Below are positions 26,421-34,645 of a DNA stretch of 64,000 nt, piece after piece. A program made the translations under genes and the position numbers. This DNA is from Rhizobium sp. SL42. GTDB taxonomy: Bacteria; Pseudomonadota; Alphaproteobacteria; Rhizobiales; Rhizobiaceae. Below the pieces are notes generated by a model, which did not search any database, was not told the origin of the DNA, and was given only the letters and a program-made list of their open reading frames with translations. The stretch lies in NCBI RefSeq assembly GCF_021729845.1, contig NZ_CP063398.1, positions 124,001 to 188,000 of the forward strand, read 5' to 3'. Numbering within the stretch: position 1 is the stretch's first letter; every line of letters starts with the position of its first letter.

Positions 26421-26867
26421 ATGCTCACCAACAAAGGCAAATATGGTCTGAAAGCACTGGTCGACCTCGCAGGTCTTGAGCCGGGGCAGACGGCATTCGT
26501 CACCGACATTGCCACCCGGAACAACATTCCGAAGAAATTTCTCGATACCATCCTGCTGGAACTGCGCAATAATGGCTTCCTGCGCTCGAAGAAGGGGCCG
26601 AACGGCGGTTATGCCCTCTCCAAACCGGCCGACGAGATCATGATCGGTCAGGTCATACGCGCGCTCGACGGGCCGCTCGCGCCGATCCGCTGTGCGAGCA
26701 GAACCGCGTTCGAAGCCTGTGACGACTGCCGCGACCCCGCCTCTTGCCAGATCCGGATCTCCATGACCCAGGTGCGCGATGCCATGGCAGCCGTGCTCGA
26801 CACGATGACGCTCACCCAGTTCGTCGCGACCGAACAGCCAAGTCAGGATCTGGTTGCCGGCGAATGA
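26421..26867 (+). CDS. Rrf2-family transcriptional regulator
   Basis: This 148-residue regulator has the Rrf2 winged helix at its N terminus (LTNKGKYGLKALVDLA, then VTDIATRNNIPKKFLDTILLELRNNGFLRSKKG) and a Cys-rich loop with Cys in RCASR, EACDDC and PASC. That loop could hold an Fe-S cluster as in IscR. The frame opens at 26385, but the ATG at 26421 gives the usual family start. It is divergent from the monooxygenase, and its 3' end overlaps the 3' end of the SfnB-like gene by 25 bp. Confidence 0.88.
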   Translation: MLTNKGKYGLKALVDLAGLEPGQTAFVTDIATRNNIPKKFLDTILLELRNNGFLRSKKGPNGGYALSKPADEIMIGQVIRALDGPLAPIRCASRTAFEACDDCRDPASCQIRISMTQVRDAMAAVLDTMTLTQFVATEQPSQDLVAGE

Positions 26868-27718
26868 TCGCCCAGACAGCGCAGGCGCGCAGCGTCCAGC
26901 GCCCTGCAAACGCGGTCGATATATGTTAGATCGATCGGTGGATCGTCCACCTGTATGCCATCGATGACGGAAGCGGTCTTGTGGATCATCGCGTCCAGAA
27001 GTTCCAGTTCCACTTCCGCCGAGGCATCGGCCGCATCATTCTGGGTCCTTGCGCCGACATGCCCGCGCGTGGCAGCTGCCATCAGGAAAGCCGTCATCAG
27101 ACGCGCGAGACGGCCTGCATAGGCACCAAGAGAGAGAATATAGTCTGGATGCACGGTCAAATCCGACGCAGCATGCTCGTCGCGCAACGACAGGCGCTCG
27201 TGATCGAGGATCACGGCCACCGGCTCGTGACCGGCGGCGGACGCCATGACGATCTGCCAGTCAGCGGATCCTAACGGCAAGACCGACCGCTCCGGCTCAA
27301 GGGAGAAAGCGAGACCCGATTGGACCAACCTCGGAAGCTCATCGCCTGGGTGATGGCCGGAGAGTTCGAAGACATCGCCTAAAACGACACGTCCGTAGAT
27401 CGCCTTTCGCTGCTCCGTCGATCCGCTGGTGCGGACCAGCTCCAGGGCGACGAGATGCCGGAGAAGCCGCTCCGCCACCGCGGCATTCCATGTCACGAGC
27501 CGGCTGACGGCCTCTGCAACGATCAGGTTCGAGATATCCGCTCCCCCGAAGCTCGCGGGAATGGAAATAGCGAGAAGTCCGCTTGCGGGGAGGATCGCTG
27601 TGTGGCTCGGATTGTCGCTGGTCGCAATCTCTCTCAGGCGCTCGAGCGCGGCCAGGACATCGGCTTCCCGCGTCAGAGCCCGAGGCACTGGCCGCAACCG
27701 ATCAGTCATCGATGCCAT
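26843..27718 (-). CDS. Shortened acyl-CoA dehydrogenase-like (SfnB/DszC-type) protein
   Basis: This 291-residue protein has the N-terminal helical region of SfnB-like flavoproteins (LLAISIPASFGGADISNLIVAEAVSRL, then NAAVAERLLRHLVALELV) and a middle segment with LPLGSADWQIVMASAAG, VAVILDHERLSL. Family members are usually near 400 residues, and the C-terminal four-helix part here looks abbreviated, so flavin binding or catalysis may be lost. In complete form such enzymes accompany dimethyl-sulfone and alkanesulfonate use. It lies 30 bp downstream of the flavin reductase gene on the same strand. Confidence 0.75.
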   Translation of the reverse strand: MASMTDRLRPVPRALTREADVLAALERLREIATSDNPSHTAILPASGLLAISIPASFGGADISNLIVAEAVSRLVTWNAAVAERLLRHLVALELVRTSGSTEQRKAIYGRVVLGDVFELSGHHPGDELPRLVQSGLAFSLEPERSVLPLGSADWQIVMASAAGHEPVAVILDHERLSLRDEHAASDLTVHPDYILSLGAYAGRLARLMTAFLMAAATRGHVGARTQNDAADASAEVELELLDAMIHKTASVIDGIQVDDPPIDLTYIDRVCRALDAARLRCLGDHSPATRS

Positions 27719-27748
27719 CGCATCAATCCCATCCCGAAGCCGGATGTT

Positions 27749-28288
27749 TCAAGCGACAGAGTGGTATCTCCCGTTCTGGTACAGTAGAGAGTTTCCCCCT
27801 CGCAGACGGATCGACAGCACCCTGCCGATCAAAATCACATGGCTGTGCCTTTCGATCGCTTCCTCGACTTCGCAGTCGAGCGCTGCGACCGCATCTTCCA
27901 GCACGGGTGCCCCGCTGGCAAGCCGCGTCCACTCTGATCCCGAATAGCGCTCGGATCCGCGAAGACCACCCACGCCCGCGAACCGATTGGCCACTTCCTG
28001 GTGGTCGGCACCGATCACGTTGACAGCGAAGTGGCCATATCGCTCAACCACGGGCCAGGTGGAGGAGGATCTGTTGAGCGACACCAGCATGCACGGCGGA
28101 TCAACCGACAGGGCTGTGGCGGACGTCACCGTTGCACCTGAACGTTGCGTTCCCTCGCCCGCTGTGATCACGCTGACACCGCCGCCCAACGTTCGGAGCG
28201 CTTCCTTCAGACCGGCCGCGTCGGCTGGCCGCTCATAGACAGGGCGGATGCGGGGTTCGCTGAACTCATTCGCGACAAAAACGTTCAT
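27749..28288 (-). CDS. NAD(P)H:flavin reductase-like protein
   Basis: This 179-residue protein matches the flavin_reduct fold: ALRTLGGGVSVITAG, then GATVTSATALSVDPPCMLVSLNRSSSTW, FAVNVIGADHQEVANRFAG and the late HVILIGRVLSI. It would supply reduced FMN to the LLM monooxygenase at 24790-26142. It is divergent from the FAD/NAD(P)-binding protein gene, and the AT-rich element at 28365-28383 lies between them. Confidence 0.9.
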   Translation of the reverse strand: MNVFVANEFSEPRIRPVYERPADAAGLKEALRTLGGGVSVITAGEGTQRSGATVTSATALSVDPPCMLVSLNRSSSTWPVVERYGHFAVNVIGADHQEVANRFAGVGGLRGSERYSGSEWTRLASGAPVLEDAVAALDCEVEEAIERHSHVILIGRVLSIRLRGGNSLLYQNGRYHSVA

Positions 28289-28364
28289 CTAATCTCTCCG
28301 TGCAGACTGCATCTGAGCAATGGGTATCAGCCGGAGAACCCAAGCAGTAGACAAGCGTTTTTAA

Positions 28365-28383
28365 TCTACATATATTTTATAGA
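28365..28383. promoter_or_regulatory. Second TATATTTTATA element
   Basis: TCTACA precedes TATATTTTATAGA, giving TCTA-N11-TAGA. The 11-bp core is identical to that in the palindrome at 26191-26207 (TCTA-N9-TAGA). It lies in the divergent promoter of the flavin reductase and the FAD/NAD(P)-binding protein. Confidence 0.5.
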
Positions 28384-28427
28384 AAATATGCCCAGCTCTG
28401 CCACCGCAAACCGGAAGGAAGACTGCC

Positions 28428-29891
28428 ATGTTGAAGATCAGAATCTCCTCGCCTAGACTGCCGGCGCAATCCGAGCGCTCTGCCTCCCGCGTCGCGATCG
28501 TCGGCGGCGGCTATACCGGCGCAATCCTGGCCAAGCTTCTCGTCGAGCGTGGTCTGCACGATATGGACGAGGTCATCGTCTTCGAACCCCGCGACTGCCT
28601 GGGATGCGGCCTCGCCTATGATGTCCGCAATGTCGACGTCCGCCTCAATGTCGCGGCCCACCGGATGCGTGCAATCCCCGGCTCCCCGACGGCCTTTGTC
28701 GACTGGCTGCAGACGAGCGGAACACTCACTGTCGATCCGCAGGCTGTCACGCCGGAAGGTATATTCGCCCGCCGCCGCGATTTTGGCCGGTTCATGCAGG
28801 CGCAACTGGCGACGCACCTGGACAGTGGCGCGATCCGCCACCTGCGTCAGGCGGCACGGGCGATCGACCGGGAAAACTATCAGTGGCGGATCACCGGCTC
28901 CGGCGGCGCTGTGGTCCTTGCCGACATCCTGATCCTCGCCACAGGGCATCCTCCCGCATCGAAACCGGCTGCAATCAACAGGCTCGATCCTCTCACCGCA
29001 GGTCGTGTCGCCGATGTCTGTGCGCCGGACGCGTTTGACCGCGTAGGTAAGTCCGACCCTATCTTGATCGTGGGCTCGGGCCTCAGCGCTCTCGACGCGC
29101 TCAGCCGTCTCGACGCCCTCGGCCATGATGGGAGGATCACGCTACTGTCGCGCTCCGGCCACATGCCACGACCCCATGCCGGCGGCGGCTTTTCTCCTTT
29201 CGGCGATTTTCGCGGTGCAGCCCTGACCTCTGCCAGAAAGCTTCTCGCAAAGGTCCGCAACACGATCGCGGAAGCAGAAAAGCAGGGCATTCCCTGGCAA
29301 TCGGTTTTCGATGCTTTGCGTCAGCATGCGCAGGACCTTTGGCAGGGGCTTCCGATGCAGGAGCGACAAAAATTTCTGCGCCGGCTGCGCCGCTGGTACG
29401 ACGTCCACCGCTACCGCATGCCGCCACAGGCTGCCGCTGCGCTGGAAAGGGGCCTGAACATGGGCCGCGTCACCGTGGCGATGGGCACTCTCACATCAAT
29501 CGTCCGTGACGGAGAACACCTGCTGGCCACGATCGAAACCCGCGACAGTGAAAGGACCGCGTTTCGCTGTCGACACATCCTTTTGGCCACGGGCCCTGAT
29601 TTCCGCGACTATGCCGCGCACCAGCGGTTTCTGCTCGCCATGCACCGGGAAGGCTTCATCCAGTCAGACCCGCTCGGCCTGGGACTGGCTTGCGATACGG
29701 CTGGCAGAGCGCTCACCGTTGCGGGCACCCCGAACACCAGCCTCTTCGTCGCGGGCCCGCCCGCCCGCCCGGCGTTCGGGGAACTCACAGGCGTGCCCGA
29801 GATCGCCGCCCAGGCCGGGAACCTGGCAGATGGGATCATCCGCTCTTGTGCACGTGAGACGAGGACCATCGTCATCGGGCCACCGGGCTAA
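28428..29891 (+). CDS. FAD/NAD(P)-binding protein (NAD_binding_9 type)
   Basis: This 487-residue protein opens with a dinucleotide-binding motif VAIVGGGYTGAILAKLLVERG (residues about 24-45) and a second glycine motif ILIVGSGLSALDALSRL near residue 210. The region GCGLAYDVRNVDVRLNVAAHRM is typical of the FAD/NAD(P)-binding (PF13454) family. AAGGAAG lies 7 bp before the ATG. It is divergent from the flavin reductase and shares the AT-rich element, so a role in the same organosulfur or oxidative pathway is likely. The reaction is unknown. Confidence 0.88.
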   Translation: MLKIRISSPRLPAQSERSASRVAIVGGGYTGAILAKLLVERGLHDMDEVIVFEPRDCLGCGLAYDVRNVDVRLNVAAHRMRAIPGSPTAFVDWLQTSGTLTVDPQAVTPEGIFARRRDFGRFMQAQLATHLDSGAIRHLRQAARAIDRENYQWRITGSGGAVVLADILILATGHPPASKPAAINRLDPLTAGRVADVCAPDAFDRVGKSDPILIVGSGLSALDALSRLDALGHDGRITLLSRSGHMPRPHAGGGFSPFGDFRGAALTSARKLLAKVRNTIAEAEKQGIPWQSVFDALRQHAQDLWQGLPMQERQKFLRRLRRWYDVHRYRMPPQAAAALERGLNMGRVTVAMGTLTSIVRDGEHLLATIETRDSERTAFRCRHILLATGPDFRDYAAHQRFLLAMHREGFIQSDPLGLGLACDTAGRALTVAGTPNTSLFVAGPPARPAFGELTGVPEIAAQAGNLADGIIRSCARETRTIVIGPPG

Positions 29892-29963
29892 AGGCTCAGA
29901 CGTCTGATTTTGGCAGGCAAATAATCCAGCATTCGTGGCTGGAATTGGCGAACGATCCTGGCA

Positions 29964-30182
29964 TCAGGCCGACGACGCGAAACGTCTCGCCATTTCGGGC
30001 ATGCCTTCGAGCATGGCGGAGAGATCGAGCCAGCCCTGTGGCCGACGGCCGCTCACATTGGCCGGCCATCCACAGAGCCCATCACGCTCGATATAGCCGA
30101 CGCAGCGAGGCGCCGCCTCGTCGAGGAAGAACAAAACCGCCAATCGCCCCGGCTCAAGCGCTTCAATCGGATGCCAATTCAC
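29964..30182 (-). CDS. Small protein of unknown function (72 residues)
   Basis: The predicted protein is soluble, acidic and Trp/Pro-rich (WHPIEALEPGR, CVGYIERDGLCGWPANVSGRRPQGW). The GTG start at 30182 is preceded by GGGGAAAC, which supports translation. It is convergent with the FAD protein gene. I recognise no family, and no operon partner is evident. Confidence 0.55.
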   Translation of the reverse strand: MNWHPIEALEPGRLAVLFFLDEAAPRCVGYIERDGLCGWPANVSGRRPQGWLDLSAMLEGMPEMARRFASSA

Positions 30183-30577
30183 TTATGTTTCCCCAATTAT
30201 GAGGGGTTATTTATAGTCCGTCGCCTTGCCTCAACCTTGCGGCTGTTGGCGCCAAGCCGATGCAAAGGTCGGCCAAGCTGGTCCCACTCTTGAAGGCAAG
30301 TTTCGTCCCGGCCGACAAAGATCTGTTGATTGGCATCGGCACACGATGGGCCGTCGCTGCGAGCGGGCAACATGTCCCATGCGACGCATCGCGCATGGAC
30401 CGGGGAGGTCTAGATGCTTTGTGCTGAATGCGTAAAAAGCTGAGACTGAACGGCGGGATCTGCCTCTTGTTGCAAATCCCGGAAGGGAAGACGTCGGAAC
30501 AGAGGAATGCGAAGAGGCCGTCATGGGAGACGCGCGCTGGCTGATGTGTCCAACAGCCAGCGTTTGACGAAGTCAGG
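30183..30577. other. 395-bp gene-free region
   Basis: No convincing gene is seen between the two small minus-strand genes. Frames here have high Arg/Cys content typical of shadow reading. The AT-rich stretch near 30183-30220 is probably the promoter of the 72-residue gene. Confidence 0.45.
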
Positions 30578-30898
30578 TCACTTGTTCTTCAGCAGCCAGA
30601 TCTTGCCGGCCATGGTAATTTCCTGCCTCAACTTGCCTTCGCCTTCATCCGCACCGAGTTCGCTCAGGAGGCCGAAGTCCCGCAACTGACCGACGGTTGT
30701 TGTTGTGGCAAACCGGATCTTGCGGGCCCGCTCCTTGAAACGATCTGTCTTGGCATAGGTGATCGTGGCATTCAAATGGGTCCACTTGTTGCCTTCCTGC
30801 GGATAGAGATCGCCTTCCAGGGCGAGTTTCAGGCCGCGTAACTGCACGGGGGTCAACGTGATCGGCATCATTTCAATCTTGTCGGTGGCTGTGGTCAA
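30578..30898 (-). CDS. Hypothetical protein (106 residues)
   Basis: A soluble, basic protein with no signal or membrane segment (MPITLTPVQLRGLKLALEGD, KTDRFKERARKIRFAT, QEITMAGKIWLLKNK). The TTG start at 30898 has AGGA 7 bp upstream. ATG codons at 30871 and 30868 are alternatives. Codon use and amino-acid balance look genuine. I recognise no family; the C-terminal half could be a small winged helix, but this is only an impression. Confidence 0.6.
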   Translation of the reverse strand: MTTATDKIEMMPITLTPVQLRGLKLALEGDLYPQEGNKWTHLNATITYAKTDRFKERARKIRFATTTTVGQLRDFGLLSELGADEGEGKLRQEITMAGKIWLLKNK

Positions 30899-31256
30899 AA
30901 TCAGGTCCTAGCATGCTAGATTTGGGAGAAATTAAAGGCGGCGCCTGGCCATCTGTGTTTTTGATTAGCACGTAGTAGATGCCAGTAACAACGAGCGGTG
31001 AAAAAATGCGCTTTCATCAGCGGAAATACGTTAATTTCAGACGGAGAAATCGCGTTAAATCATCAGGCGCAGCAAGGATTTTTTCTACCAAAACCAAAAT
31101 TCTGCTTCCGATCACCGAGCATCATGCTTCAAAAGCAAAAAATATTCTTGATTGCGACGAGACATTTACATCTGCCGCGCCGCATTGTTTCCGCAGTTGC
31201 CGGAAAAACCGTCCATTCCGTTTTCGCGTGGCGAGAAAGGCATGGTCGCCCTGCCC
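30899..31256. other. 358-bp AT-rich gene-free region
   Basis: The region between the 106-residue protein and the response regulator is AT-rich compared with its surroundings and contains no convincing gene. I see no repeat or transposase remnant. Confidence 0.45.
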
Positions 31257-31979
31257 TCAGTCCGCCTTCAACCAGTCTGCGAGCTCCGCTTCCGCCCGCT
31301 CCAGCGACGAATAGTTCAAAAGTTTGCGCAAAAGCGCCACCGTCACGGCGCGGGCGCGCAGATTGAACCGGCCGTCGTCATGGTCGTCGGCCGCCATCTG
31401 GTAGACATCCAGCTTCTCGTACAAATGCTGCAGCCGGTTTTGCACGCTGCGCAGGGACAGGCCGCGCCGTCTCGCGATCGCCCGGTCGGTAAGACCCAGC
31501 GCGATGTCGACCAGGATTTCGTATTCCGTGTCGCTGAAACCGTTGACCTGGCCAAGGCTCTTTTGTTGCATGCCGCGCACCTCGCGGTCGATGACACATT
31601 GCGCCTCGACGAAAATGCTCCGCAGCGCCAGCCTCAGCCGCTCGTCGGATGCCGATTTCAGCACATAGCCATAGGCCGCTCCATCCGGCACGATGCGCGA
31701 GACACCGCGGACATAGGCCTCGTCCGAATAGTTGGACCAGAACAGGATCCGGGTATCGGGCCGCTCCTTCCAGATGGTGCGCGCAGCCTCGATGCCGTTG
31801 CGTGCCTGCATCTGCAGGTCCATCACCACATGGGCCGACTTGTTGTCGCGGGCGAGTTTCTCGCCAGCGGTGCCATTATCCGCCTCGATCACGGTGTCGC
31901 ATTCCGGCAAGGCGGCGCAGACCGCCTCATGCAGGTAGGATCGATGCAGCGGATCATCCTCGACGATCAGGACTTTCAT
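31257..31979 (-). CDS. NarL/FixJ-type response regulator
   Basis: This 240-residue regulator has a receiver domain with acidic pocket EDD (residues 7-9), phospho-acceptor Asp54 in VVMDLQM and the switch Lys in YVLKSAS. A LuxR-type helix-turn-helix spans about residues 150-205 (FSDTEYEILVDIALGLTDRAIA, then LSLRSVQNRLQHLYEKL). It overlaps the histidine kinase gene by 4 bp (ATGA). The facing ABC operon at 33506-38922 is the likely target. Confidence 0.9.
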   Translation of the reverse strand: MKVLIVEDDPLHRSYLHEAVCAALPECDTVIEADNGTAGEKLARDNKSAHVVMDLQMQARNGIEAARTIWKERPDTRILFWSNYSDEAYVRGVSRIVPDGAAYGYVLKSASDERLRLALRSIFVEAQCVIDREVRGMQQKSLGQVNGFSDTEYEILVDIALGLTDRAIARRRGLSLRSVQNRLQHLYEKLDVYQMAADDHDDGRFNLRARAVTVALLRKLLNYSSLERAEAELADWLKAD

Positions 31980-33220
31980 GGGATATCTCCAGCGGATTTC
32001 GATTTTGCCGGGCCGACCGGCAATTGCACGCGCACGACCGTTCCCTTGCCTTCCCGGCAGGGGCCAATGGTGAATTTGGCGGATATCAGCCGGGCCCGCG
32101 TCATCATGTTGTCGATACCGCCGCCGCTGCGGCGCTGCGGCCGGGTCATGCCGCGGCCGTCATCCCAAACCTCGATCACGACACCCAGCGCCTGGCTGCG
32201 CAACCGCACCGAGATATGACCCGCCTGCGCGTGACGCGCTGCATTGTTGATCGCCTCCTGGGCGATGCGAAAGAGGGCAATGCGAAGCGTCTTGTCCAGG
32301 GTATCGATCATGCCGTCGGTCTCGTCCACCAGTTCCCAACGGGTCTCGCCACCGGTGTCGCGCAACGACCGGTCCAGATGGTTTTCAACCGCCTGGGCGA
32401 AGCCGAAGAGCTGCAGCACCGAGGGCTTGGCCTCCTCGATGATCTCGCGCAGGTCCTGCATGCAGTGCTGCAGGCTGCGCGCAAGCGGCTCCAGCGCATC
32501 GCCTGGAACCTCTTCATCGTTCATCAGCCGGTCGAGCCGGCGCGACAGCCGCGTCAGATCAGCCAGCGTCTGGTCGTGCAGGTCCATGCCGATACGCTGG
32601 CGCTCCCTCTCCAGCGCCTCCGTCAGGTTGAGCGCACCTAGCCGCAAGCCCTCTTCCCGGGCGCGGGCTTCCGCCTCGACTATGGCCGACTGCTTGGCTT
32701 GGTCGGCCGCGCGAAGAGCGAAGAAATAGGGCGACAGCAGGTCGGCGACGGAGCATGCATTGGCCACGTCCTCGGCGGAATAGAACGCAACCTGGTGGGA
32801 CGAACAGGACAGGGCGCCAATGACCTCGCCCTCGACCTTCAACGGCACGTGGATGCGGCTTCTGAGATTGTGCTCGAAAATCGGTCGGGTGAAGGCATCT
32901 TCGAAATGAAAACGCTGGTCCACCCGGGCATCCGGCGTGATCATCTGGTCGACCTCGCCCCACAACAGCGACCGGATTGGACTGTTGCAGATCGGCGCCG
33001 GCGCATGCTCGCCCCAGGCGGTATCGAGGCCCGTTTCATAGGCGGTGTGATACTTGCCGTTGACCATCGTGATGCAGACATCGAGATGGTCATGGGGAAT
33101 GATGTGTGATACTTCCGCGCCGACAGCCTTGATGGCCGAGCGGAAGTCAAGCTGCCCCGCCAAAAGGCGCGAGATGCCCAGGTAATGATCGAGCAGCGCC
33201 AAAGGCGCTATCTTCAACAT
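31976..33220 (-). CDS. GAF-domain sensor histidine kinase (HisKA_3, NarX/LiaS type)
   Basis: This 414-residue cytosolic kinase lacks membrane segments. A GAF domain covers about residues 20-170, then a coiled stretch, then the dimerisation box with phospho-acceptor His215 in ERQRIGMDLHDQ. The HATPase domain has the N box EAINNAARHA and G1 box VWDDGRGM. The ATG at 33220 is preferred over a GTG at 33238, because the GGAGGAGAGG just upstream then serves as ribosome binding site. A soluble GAF sensor implies an intracellular ligand or redox cue. It is divergent from the sugar-type ABC operon. Confidence 0.9.
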   Translation of the reverse strand: MLKIAPLALLDHYLGISRLLAGQLDFRSAIKAVGAEVSHIIPHDHLDVCITMVNGKYHTAYETGLDTAWGEHAPAPICNSPIRSLLWGEVDQMITPDARVDQRFHFEDAFTRPIFEHNLRSRIHVPLKVEGEVIGALSCSSHQVAFYSAEDVANACSVADLLSPYFFALRAADQAKQSAIVEAEARAREEGLRLGALNLTEALERERQRIGMDLHDQTLADLTRLSRRLDRLMNDEEVPGDALEPLARSLQHCMQDLREIIEEAKPSVLQLFGFAQAVENHLDRSLRDTGGETRWELVDETDGMIDTLDKTLRIALFRIAQEAINNAARHAQAGHISVRLRSQALGVVIEVWDDGRGMTRPQRRSGGGIDNMMTRARLISAKFTIGPCREGKGTVVRVQLPVGPAKSKSAGDIP

Positions 33221-33505
33221 GCCGTTCCTCTCCTCCACGACAGCCCGCTCCCGACAGGCGCCGTCCTCACAGTCCCATATGATAGAAGCCGTACCGGCCG
33301 CGTCTTGCAGGATCCCGCATTATCTTGCGTGTTTCCCGCAATCGCGCTGCCGTGGCAAGCCTATACAAGCACTGCATTCTATACCATCCTGACTGGCGTC
33401 GAGAGGAGGTGCTCGGCAAGGGAGTTCAGTTTCGTCCGCCAGGTTGCGGGCGGCTTGAAAAGAGGAAACCGGCCGCCTGAAGGTCGGACAAGAGGGAGAG
33501 AGACC

Positions 33506-34522
33506 ATGAAGAAATCCAGAATGCTTCTGGCAACGGCTGCACTTTGCCTTGCCATGACGCCGATGGCCGCGCAGGCGGATACCTCGGGCAAGAAGATCGC
33601 GCTTTCCAACAACTATGCCGGTAACTCCTGGCGTCAGGCCATGTTGACGAGCTGGGAAAAGGTCACGGGTGCCGCCGTCAAGGATGGCAAGGTCGCCGCC
33701 GCCGATGCTTTCACCACGGCCGAAAACCAGGCGACCGAACAGGCCGCCCAGATTCAGAACATGATCCTGCAGGGCTATGACGCCATCGTCGTCAATGCGG
33801 CCTCGCCGACCGCCTTGAACGGCGCCATCAAGGAAGCCTGTGACGCTGGCATCACCGTCGTCTCGTTCGACGGCATCGTCACGGAGCCTTGCGCCTGGCG
33901 TATCGCCGTCGACTTCAAGGAAATGGGTCGCAGCCAGATCGAATACCTGGCCGGCAAGCTGCCGGAAGGCGGCAACCTGCTCGAAATCCGCGGCCTGGCC
34001 GGCGTTTTTGTCGATGACGAGATTTCGGCCGGCATCCACGAGGGTGTCAAGCAGTTCCCGCAGTTCAAGATCGCCGGCTCGGTGCATGGCGACTGGGCGC
34101 AGGACGTGGCGCAGAAGGCCGTCGCAGGCATTCTGCCAAGCCTGCCGGAAATCGTCGGCGTGGTCACCCAGGGTGGCGACGGCTACGGTGCGGCACAGGC
34201 GATTGCCGCTGCCAACCGCAAAATGCCGACCATCGTCATGGGCAACCGTGAAGACGAGTTGAAGTGGTGGAAAGAGCAGAAGGACGCCAATGGCTATGAG
34301 ACCATGTCGGTTTCCATCGCACCCGGTGTCTCGACACTCGCCTTCTGGGTCGCCCAGCAGATCCTGGATGGCAAAGAGGTCAAGAAGGATCTCGTCGTGC
34401 CCTTCCTGCGCATCGACCAGGACAATCTCGAAGCCAATCTGGCCAATACCCAGGCCGGCGGCGTCGCCAATGTCGAATACGCATTGGAAGACGCTCAGAA
34501 AGTGATCGAGGGCGCCAAGTAA
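33506..34522 (+). CDS. Sugar-type ABC transporter substrate-binding protein
   Basis: This is a 338-residue periplasmic protein of the Peripla_BP_4 type. The signal KKSRMLLATAALCLAMTPMAAQA is followed by DTSGKKIALSNNYAGNSWRQAM. Two Cys (EACDAG and EPCAWR) may pair. The ATG at 33506 is chosen from the signal peptide and the AGAGGGAGAGAG just upstream, since the frame is open far back to 33185. It heads an operon of ATPase, two permeases and an SMP-30 lactonase facing the two-component pair. Confidence 0.9.
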   Translation: MKKSRMLLATAALCLAMTPMAAQADTSGKKIALSNNYAGNSWRQAMLTSWEKVTGAAVKDGKVAAADAFTTAENQATEQAAQIQNMILQGYDAIVVNAASPTALNGAIKEACDAGITVVSFDGIVTEPCAWRIAVDFKEMGRSQIEYLAGKLPEGGNLLEIRGLAGVFVDDEISAGIHEGVKQFPQFKIAGSVHGDWAQDVAQKAVAGILPSLPEIVGVVTQGGDGYGAAQAIAAANRKMPTIVMGNREDELKWWKEQKDANGYETMSVSIAPGVSTLAFWVAQQILDGKEVKKDLVVPFLRIDQDNLEANLANTQAGGVANVEYALEDAQKVIEGAK

Positions 34523-34549
34523 GCACCTTCTGACAAACCCCTCCCTGTT

Positions 34550-34572
34550 CCGTCCGGCTGCGTGCCGGGCGG
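34550..34572 (+). other. Stem-loop between binding-protein and ATPase genes
   Basis: CCGTCCGGC (34550-34558) can pair with GCCGGGCGG (34564-34572), with one G-U pair and a TGCGT loop. No T-run follows. It probably protects the upstream mRNA so that the binding protein is made in excess. Confidence 0.5.
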
Positions 34573-34645
34573 GGCAGACGGTCATACCGACGTGCATTTT
34601 GGCCAGGCGAGCCGGCACCGTCATTCTGCAATGGGATCAAGTTAC

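Noticed and set aside
30979..31366. Plus-strand frames in the AT-rich gap before the response regulator
   Set aside because: They run into the antisense of the response regulator and have no ribosome binding site or motif.
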